Of a stretch of DNA of 64,000 nucleotides, positions 36,501 through 45,799 are shown one piece after another. Where the stretch lies: contig JBAJFG010000077.1 of the NCBI GenBank assembly GCA_037903475.1, forward strand, positions 186,001 to 250,000, in the 5' to 3' direction. A model generated the notes under the pieces. The model saw only the letters and a list, made by a program, of their open reading frames with translations, was not told the DNA's origin and did not search any database. This DNA comes from Ancylostoma caninum (lineage: Eukaryota; Nematoda; Chromadorea; Rhabditida; Ancylostomatidae). Numbering within the stretch: the first letter of the stretch is position 1; each line of letters starts with the position of its first letter. Position numbers and translations under genes: made by a program.

Positions 36501-39500
36501 TCGGAGTGATTCCTTTTGCAGTTACGCTCCAATTGATGGCAGCTTTTAAATAAGCACAAATGCAAGAGAACTTTTTTCAGCGTGAGTGCTGCCTTTAACG
36601 GATGCGGTCAAAACTTTGAGGGTGAGCTGAATCCCACGGGTGCTTTGGCTGCTATAAGCAGTGAAAACACCATTTTCATCTACTTGCTACAATACCGAAC
36701 AAAGAGAAAACCACCTTTTGAACTTTTGTTCATAACTTCTTTCTAGCTAAAGCTTGAATTCTCTAATTTTGGCAAACAATAGTCACTGTGGAGGCACGAG
36801 GATAAAGGATGATCCCCATTGCGCTTGCTTACCTTCGCAAGCGAAATTTTTTACTAATTCAAATTCCCTGATATCATATTGCTCACATTAAACTATTGTG
36901 CGACTCTCAGTGGAATTTCCTCCAAAATTGAGTTTTTTCTTTCCAGCAAATAGATCTATACCCAACAAAACCAACAAAACTTCAATGAATTGAGACGGGA
37001 TCCCGATATCTTCAGAGCTCTGTTGAAGACACCTTGAAGATGGCCTCTTTGCCAGTTTCAAGCATTGCAGGTCGCTCCTGTAGTCCTGTTTCAAACTGAG
37101 TGTTGTTCTGGATGATGCTTGAGCTCGAGGAGCAAGTGCTTGACTGTGCTGGGGCCTGGGGAGTTTGCTACCGTTTCACATATCGTGGTAGGAAACACCG
37201 TCACTATTTGTGCGCATCATACGTTCCAAGATTTGCATTTTTATTCTGGAGGAGAATAAAACATTGATGAAGGTTTTATTATTAGTTATGATGCATTCAA
37301 TTTTCTAGAATAGCGGAAAAGACGACGGCTCCCACCTAGTCTCGACTTGGGTGAAATATGGAGATCGTAACGACGCCATCATGAGCTTTCTTTTCTACAT
37401 CAAAATATTAAACTTGAACCCCATTATGTACACCACCGGTGACGATGGGTCCGGCTAGAATGGCTGCAGCGGAGTGGCATCCTCCAAGCACCAGTGCATG
37501 CATTCTCTTTCTGCTCGAGCCAAAGTATCATTGAGAGCAAGGATGAGTCCAAAACAGCGCCGCAGGAATGAATCTATTTGATGGGAAAAACCGGTGAAAA
37601 TTCCACCACTTGGATTCGCACAGTAGTAGAATGTAAGTAGCTGAGATGAGGGGCTCCACATTTTGAGCGAAAAAAATTTTATCGCAAAAATTTGCATACG
37701 CAGTGGAGATAATAGTAACCTCATGTATTCGCAGAGCATCTGCATAATTTGTCAAAACAAAAAATTTCAAGCTTTATCCAGGTAAAAATTCATGAACAGA
37801 AATTAGGAAGGTGCTTACTTCCTCATCAGTACTGTATGTTCATATCGAGAGGTTTGGCTTGATTAGCATGAAGCTGCCATTTTCCATTATTCATGTGAAA
37901 GCCTTCGCTAAACTGTAAGAAAGTAACACATGATAGAGGCAGAAACTTGATACTTTTTTTGCAGTCCATGGTAATTATTTTTGAGCCACATTGTACTTCA
38001 TAACGTGAAATAAGGCTTCTCAAAAGAATTAATTCTAGGGCTTGGGTCGACTACCGTCCCTTCGACGAATGGTTGTCTGATGTTGATACAATAGTTGAGC
38101 TGTTTACTAGAGAAAAGGATCCGATGAATTTTGTGGCATGGTAGAATAGTTTTACTGTGTCCACATTTATTCAGGAAGTAGAGGTTAGGCTACACTCTTT
38201 CAGGTACATTGCTGAACCTGATCACGCTCTTCACTTGAATGGCTTCTACAATGGCGAGCTTGCTAAAATGCTTGCCAAACTAGACAGGCTTTTTGCTTAT
38301 CTTATAGAAAGACTGAAGAAATCTGGTCTTGACGAGCATCTTAATGTTATATTTACGGCTGACCATGGCCACGCTGAGGTTTGAAATCATATTTTTATGA
38401 ACGCATGTTCATAAGCGTTTTCAAGTGGCTTTTGACTACTACGAATTATGAAAATCTAATTCCCACATGTTAGAGTTTGTAATATGTGACGCATTGTAAT
38501 CTATAGGAAATGTAAAGTGGTTATACTAGGGAATAGAACTGAATAGGTCCGATAGTAAAGATGAAACAAAGTATGCACTTCCTCGTGTACGCTGATTATG
38601 TTCACTAATGACCACCATAGGTACGATAGTGGTGAGACAGGGGTCAGAAAAGTGAAGGTTGTCTGGGTCGAAAAAGTGAAGGGTGTTCGCCAACCACGTC
38701 GATGGAGTTGAGGACGTAAAAAGAGTGGAGTTTACAGAGTGCGATATAGTGAAGCTCTTTTTTAAGATGGTTGCACCAAAACAGCTCTAATACTGCTCAA
38801 AAGGGAAAAAGATGACATGTTCAGAGGCAGAATGTTAAATATGCTCACAATCTCTACACTCTCACTTTAACATGTCAGACGGCTGACATGTCAAAGATTT
38901 GCACTGGCTCCCTGCTTTCGTTCCGGGACCCACGCTCATCTCAACACTAATAGCGTCTCCGCTTGGTTTTCGCTAAATATTTCGGTTATCTCATAAAACT
39001 GTATGTTACGCAGTTGTCAGTGATCTTCTTCATGACATTCTCTACAAAATGACATCAAGACCGACGATTTTTACCGAGAATCCACGGAGGAATCAATTTT
39101 TTAAATTTTAGGCGAGGGATTTGCGTCCTTTAAAATTTCCCGGCAATTTTCAGAAAACGATGAGTTGCGCAGTTGTCTATCAAATTGCTGACATCCTTGT
39201 GCACACAGCGGTCATAAAAGCGGGTGCTTTTGTCTGAAAATGGCCCAAAAAACAGGCCGTGTTTAAAAACGCCTTTTCGCCAATTATCTCATCCAATTCA
39301 AAAAATCAGGAGTTGCACAGTTGTCAGCTGCCGAGCCCATGCGATTCTGAGTAGAATGGTATATAATACTTGGTACTTCCTTTTATGATGGGCTGAAAAA
39401 GCCCGCCTGAGACAAATGCCCCGTGTAGCTCAGGTGGGTTAGCGAGGGAGCACGCAATATGAGAGGGCGCCCGACGCGAGGGTGAGACGGACCGGGCATC

Positions 39501-42500
39501 TGTCTCACCCTGGATTCTCCGTCGGGAGTGAACGAAACTACCAAGAATTATATATCATTCTGCTCAGAATTTCAATCTGAGTTCAGCTGACAACTGCGCA
39601 ACTTTCAATTCTCCCAAATAAAGAAGATATCGTTTTTACGTTTTAGGAGATTTCTCAGTTATTCTCAGCTACATTTCTGTCATTTCAATACTATCTAGTG
39701 TAAAGTGGTATTGTTATTCCGTCCGACAATTGCGCACTACCCACTTTTTCGAAATGAAGGTGATATTCCAGGCCAAAGCCCAGATTTTAGGCAATCTCAT
39801 GCCTATATTCTTGACAGTTTTTCTCAGCCTGTATTCGCCGACGACTCCTGAGCTTTATGTTTCCTAACGCTATTTTGTACGCAGAATTCAATCCACAACT
39901 GCGCATTCCATGTATTTCTTTCTTCCCCCAACAAAGTGCGTCACCCTTCTGCAATCCGGGGCTGCGCCCCGGATCTAACTTATGCTCTTCGTCGCGGGTG
40001 AAGGTTCCCCCCGGGGGAGTAGCCGTAAGTGATGGTGGGTTGAGACGCGTCTCAGGTCATCGTACCTATGATGACCACTGATGGATCTACCAGCACTCGA
40101 CGTACGCCAGTTCCTAACTCTTTTTTGTTCGATAAAGTCACGCCTTTCTAGCTCACCCATGTGCTACCCTGAAGCCTATGCGGTCATCCATAATGAAGAG
40201 TGAGCACAGATAGCATGCCGCTTATTAGTCTGTGCTGCAGTCAGAGTCTTTTTCTGAATTCCTTCATACATACAAGTCGGGCTATGTACAGACTTGAAGC
40301 ATAAACAGAACTTATTCTTCGCAGATTTCATTCCATGTGACACTTGCCTTTGTCATGAAATTGTAGGTTGAGTAAAGTCCGCATGGAGAATCGGCGCTCG
40401 TCGACCGGCGTTTGGGGTGAGAAGAAGATCTCGCACCCTAGAATCGAAGATCTATCGTGCCGTTCTCCAACCCGTTGCTCTCCACAGCATAGCTAATGTT
40501 GGCCTACAAACAAGGAAGTTAAAGGTCTCCTTAGTTCGAGATGAAGATGCTAGTGCTGCGCTGGATGGCAACGCGGTTCGATCGACGTCAAAAATTGGTT
40601 TGGCGTAGCTGTGGTAATAGATAAACTTCGCGAATCTCGTTTGTGATGGTTCTGCGCGTCGAGGAGGGAACCGTGTGCAAAGTCGGCCTTGATCTCGACG
40701 TCCCCAGCAAACGGCCAAAAGGTCGGCCAAAGAGGCGCTGGCAGCACTGGCTCGACACTCTTCCACGCTAACCTTAGGCTAGCTCTAATCCACCCAGACC
40801 AAGCTCATGACATGACTCAATGGCGTCAATGGACCAGCAAAGCAGACCCGCTACCAAACGGGACAAACGCTGAAGAAGACGAAGAAGAAGACACTTTGCA
40901 GAATGACTGCCTGCTATTTTTTGAATGGTGAGTGTCGAACGTATGTTGAACCTTGGTCAGCCATGAAACCTGGTATTAATATATGAATTCGCTTACTGCC
41001 AGCTCCTATCTGTACGGCTTATTTGCTTTTTGACTAACTTACGAAGCCCAGCCTGTGCTCCGGACGGCTATGCTGGGGCCTGTCCCGCGCGGCGATGGTG
41101 GGTCAGGGCGCAGCACCAGGTGGTCATTGACCACCAGGACTTAGTAGCGTCTTGCGGATTCGAGGGGCTTATCACCAATGTCCGGGGCGTAGCCAACCGC
41201 TAACCGTCTATTGATGTTAGACACTGGCAGATTTCAGAGAGGCACATCTGGAGGATCATGAAAATCGCGGCTGAAGATCACTGTCGTTCAACCAATTGCT
41301 ACATCCCTACCCTGCACTCTGGTGCGCTCCAATGATAATAAGGTGTTGCTCAACCTGTAGGAGACGTTCGTGTTGGAATTTTGACTGTGGATGCACTACA
41401 CAAACAAGTATCCCACCAAAGTGGCACACTTCGTTTTTGAGAAACCGTCTTCGTTTTTGGAAAAAACCGTCAATAATGGTCAAAAAGTGGCTTTTGACTA
41501 TTTTTTGACCATTAATGACGGTTTTTTTCAAAAACGAAGACGGTTTCTCAAAAACGAAAGATGCCACTTTGGGGGAGAGTTGATATCACCTAAGCGCTTT
41601 TCTTGGAGTTGACAGCGTATCGGAACACTTTCTCAAACGAGAGAAATTTCCTGGGAAATTTCCGGGTTTGAGAGAAAAAACCACGCTCCAATGACAATTT
41701 CTTGTATCTGACAGGTCCTACAACAAGTTTCAACGAGTTCTAGCGGGATCAAACAGTTGCGTACTGAGATCGGTTTTTCGAAGATTTTAGCTTGAATTTT
41801 AGGCTGTCTTCGCTAAATGGTACGCATTTCTTGCTGAAACATCATCCGTCGTCTCACTAACGCTTATTTAAGTCACTTTTTAGTGGTATCTGCTTTTCCT
41901 GAAAGAACCATAGTGTGTAGGTGCTTAGTAGCCCATTTCGGAATCCGACCGGACTTAGTACTCCCCAACCGACAATGACCAGCTAGTGCTGCGCCTTGTG
42001 GTGGGTCTGCGTTCTATAAAGACTAGGATAATTCGCTTGCATTCGAATATAATGTGTTCTCTAATATCCTAATGATGTCAATTGTCTGATGCGCAAGTTT
42101 GGATCTATCCGAAGACAGGGACCTTTTCGAACTACACAAAAATTAGGACATTTCAAATATTCATTCTAATAGGGAAATTGGGTCATAAACATAATGGAGG
42201 CGAAGCAAGGCCAATTTTTTTATACGAGCGGGTAACATTTCTCATGTCTTCGTACGGTTAGCTTCTTCCACAAGATAAAATGATTGATCTGCCCGCATGC
42301 AAACAATGCCATTTCTTCAATGTAAAACACATGTATCGAATTGCTCCCACTTGCTTTCAAACGCGATCACTTCCGCATGAACGGATGGAGTTGTATCCCT
42401 ACAGAGATCTATCGAGCCTTTTTGTTAATGTTCAGATTAATGGACCGAAAAATATCATGTGTGTGAAAGACTACATCAATGTGAAGAAGATTTTTCATGG

Positions 42501-45500
42501 TGAATTTATGATATACACTTTCGAAACAAAACACACTGAAGAAGTATATCGCAATTTAACATCCGCTGTCCGTACACATGGTTTCAAGGTTAAGGTCTAC
42601 AAAAAGGAGGTTTGTAGCTACTCTATCATTATGAACAATCCCACGTCAGCTAGCATTTCTTTGGTTTTCCTTGATAGATTTAGAATCCCTATTTCCGTTG
42701 CGCTCACGTGTGCACGAATAGATAAACTAGTAAATAAGTGAACAAATAAACAAATAGAAATGAAATAGAGTCCGTTTGTTTCACAGCCTTGTCGCATTAC
42801 TTTGATACAAGGCCTTTGCCAACAGTGCTCCAAAAAATTCGGGTTTCTCTCAACGGATTTGATTTCTTTCAGCATGCCCCTGTTTAGAATAGGGCTGAGC
42901 GATCTCCTAGCTGCTGTTTCGTTGACGAGAACAAAGAGTAGTTGTGGACTCGTTGTGACAAATTCCTTTTTACAAATCACATATTTTTGCACTCATTTTG
43001 ATGATCCTCTAAATAACATCCCAAGATGCAGTCCAACTGGTAAACAAAGCCGGTTCGGGTAGCAATGTGGAAAAGAACTTAGTGTCATGCTGTCATTCGA
43101 CGTCTTTGAGAGCTGAGTTGGTGTAATATCGTGCTCACTACTGCTCACACAGCTGCAACTCATCATATGGTACTGTCACTGATAGGTTCAGAAGGAAGGG
43201 TTCGATTACACGTAGGAAAGAAATCTCCCTATATTCATTCGTGTCAAAGAGCATACGATGCTTCGGACTTTGATCGCGTGAAAAATAGTGTAGTATTCAA
43301 TGCGTGTAGTGTAGTGTTAGTATTAGTGTTCAACGCAAAACTTGTCGATACGTTCAGGGTTGAAGGAGGGAGGTGACTCGTGAACGATCACCACCCACTG
43401 ACACTTATGACAATTTTTCTGTGTTCGATGCAAGGGTTTTACTAGCGAGACACCTCTGAGAAACGGTGATTTGTACATACTAGCGCCCCTTCGGGAAGCT
43501 AGAAAGTGGGATGGGGCAGCCACTTGAGGCATGTGCAAAAGCTCCACACGTGCAAAATGCTTAGAAAATTAGCAAATAAGCAAAATTAATCATTAACTGA
43601 GCTCAAATTCAAAAACCTTCTTATAAGTTACGTATAAGAGAAGCAGAACAAATCTTCCAATGGGCCCAAACATGAAGTCCTTCTTATGAGTTGAGTATGC
43701 AAAGGAGAAGTTCGTTCCCCATCGTATGGCGTATTCGTGCGTATTCCTCACTATCGGGCCAACGCAGACGCGTTCTCCATCGGCGGAACTGTATCCTGCC
43801 GTACCCCACATTATTGGACAAAGCGAAATTGTATCCGAGTGTTTTCCACACTACTGGGCCGCAGCGGACTTTCCTCCATCGGTGTACCCGTATTCTGGCG
43901 CCATCTTCACACATTAGGCCTGAACCGTATCCTGGTATTCTCCACTTTACTGAGTCACAGCGGACCAATCCTATGTTGGGGACCCGTATCCTGGTGTTAT
44001 CCATACTACTGGGCCACGGCGGGCCCTTCCTCCATCAGAGCGCTCGCATTCTGGCGCCTTCCTCACAGTTAGGGCAAGCCGGATCCGTTCTCCAGGGGCG
44101 GGTTCGCATCCTGTCATTCTCAACACTAAAGTGAACCCCTATCCTGGCGTCCCCCACACCACTGGGCCACGGTCGGCCCTTTCTCCATCGGTGGACCCGT
44201 ATCCTGGTGTCCCCCGCACCATTGGGCCCTTGCGGGCCTTCTCTCCATAGCTGGACATACGTCATGGCGTTCCCCACAGCACTGGGCCACGGCGGACCCT
44301 TTCTCATCGCTGGACTCGTGTCATTGAGTTCCCCACGGCACTGGGCCACGGTGGGCCCTTTCTCCATCGGTGGACCCGTGTCTCGGCGTTCCCCGCAACC
44401 ACTGGGCCACGGCGGGCCCTTTCTCCATCGGTGGACCCGTTTCTTGGCGTTCCCCACAGCACTGGGCCACGGCGGGCCTTTCTCCATCGGTGGACCCGTA
44501 TCTTGGCGTCCCCCGCTCCATTGGGCCCTAGCGGGCCTTTTCTCCATAGCTGGACCCACCTCATGGCGTTCCCCACAGCACTGGCCACGGCGGGCCCTTT
44601 CTCCATCGGTGGACCCGTATCCGTATTTAGTTGATTGGATATACAATGTCATGCCTTCCTATTTAGAGGCGATGTGGCAAGAGCACCCACCCGATGAGGC
44701 GACCGCGTAGGTCCACCCTCTAGAGCTTCCGAGACACGGCAGCCCTCATAGCACCCGTCCATCTCTTCCTGCAAGTGCACAAGCGTCGCATCAGTGGAAG
44801 GCTGGTTTTCCTGCTGCGTTTATTGTGCAGCCTGAAAGCTCGTAAACACTCTCTCACTCCTATGCGGCGAGACCGCCAGCAAAGGTGATGAAATCACCAT
44901 CCCGTGCATGCGGGAGAGCCAGCAGTGACGTAATTTCGGGTCCCGAAGCGAACGTGTCTGCGTCCATGGAAATCGGCCATTTCGCCACACGGTCTGCGCC
45001 TCAAGATTGCGGTGTCTATGAGTGCCGCCCCGTATCTCTAACCGCTCTAGCCCCCTTACGGCGCTTTGTTTAATAGATTTGTTTAATAGATAACAGGTAA
45101 TTACGTTACACCCGCTATCCTATTCCGTTTCAGTTTTTTTAAATTTCCGAGCATGTACATGTAAATGTATAAATGCGGCAAAGCTTTTAGATTTTCTCAG
45201 CTATCTTGCGGGTACTGTGCATTTTTTCCCTTTAATGTTTGTTATACACTTGTCTTTCAGTTGTGTATAAATCTCAAAAACAATTTTCATCTGTTTTTCT
45301 ACTAGTTACTTTTTTTAATTCGGCCACGATTTCTTTTCCTACTAGTAAGCAGAGGGAAACTTTGGATTTGTAATATTCAGGACTTCCCAACCCGCTATAA
45401 CTATGCAGGCATGAGCAAAAGAATCGGAGATATCATCCTTGAGCCGGAGATTGGTTGGGATGTTCAGTTCAACTGCGAACAGGCAGAGCTTCTAAAGTGA

Positions 45501-45760
45501 ATATACTTTTGTTTATTTTTTATTGAACTCAATACTGAATTCGTTCGATGAGCTGTTCAGGACTTATGGAAATGGTTCAAAAATGCATAGTTCAACTCAT
45601 GGCATGGACCCTTATGAGACTGAAATGCATGCCACTCTTGTCCTTCATGGTCCTGATATTGTTCCTTTGCAGCGTGTTCGTAAGCATTTTCTAGAACACC
45701 TTCTGGATTGAGCGAGTTTTCGAACATGTACCTCATTGTCTGTTTTCCTCAACCATAGGT

Positions 45761-45799
<39 letters not shown>

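Noticed and set aside
37310..37459. Possible ENPP or other exon
   Set aside because: A 45-codon open stretch without flanking splice sites in phase and no match to ENPP blocks.
42618..42992. Minus-strand 124-codon ORF
   Set aside because: Partly antisense to a firm ENPP exon; no motif.
44035..44710. ORFs of 100-205 codons on both strands
   Set aside because: They lie wholly in the degenerate 60-bp minisatellite; absence of stops follows from its GC content.
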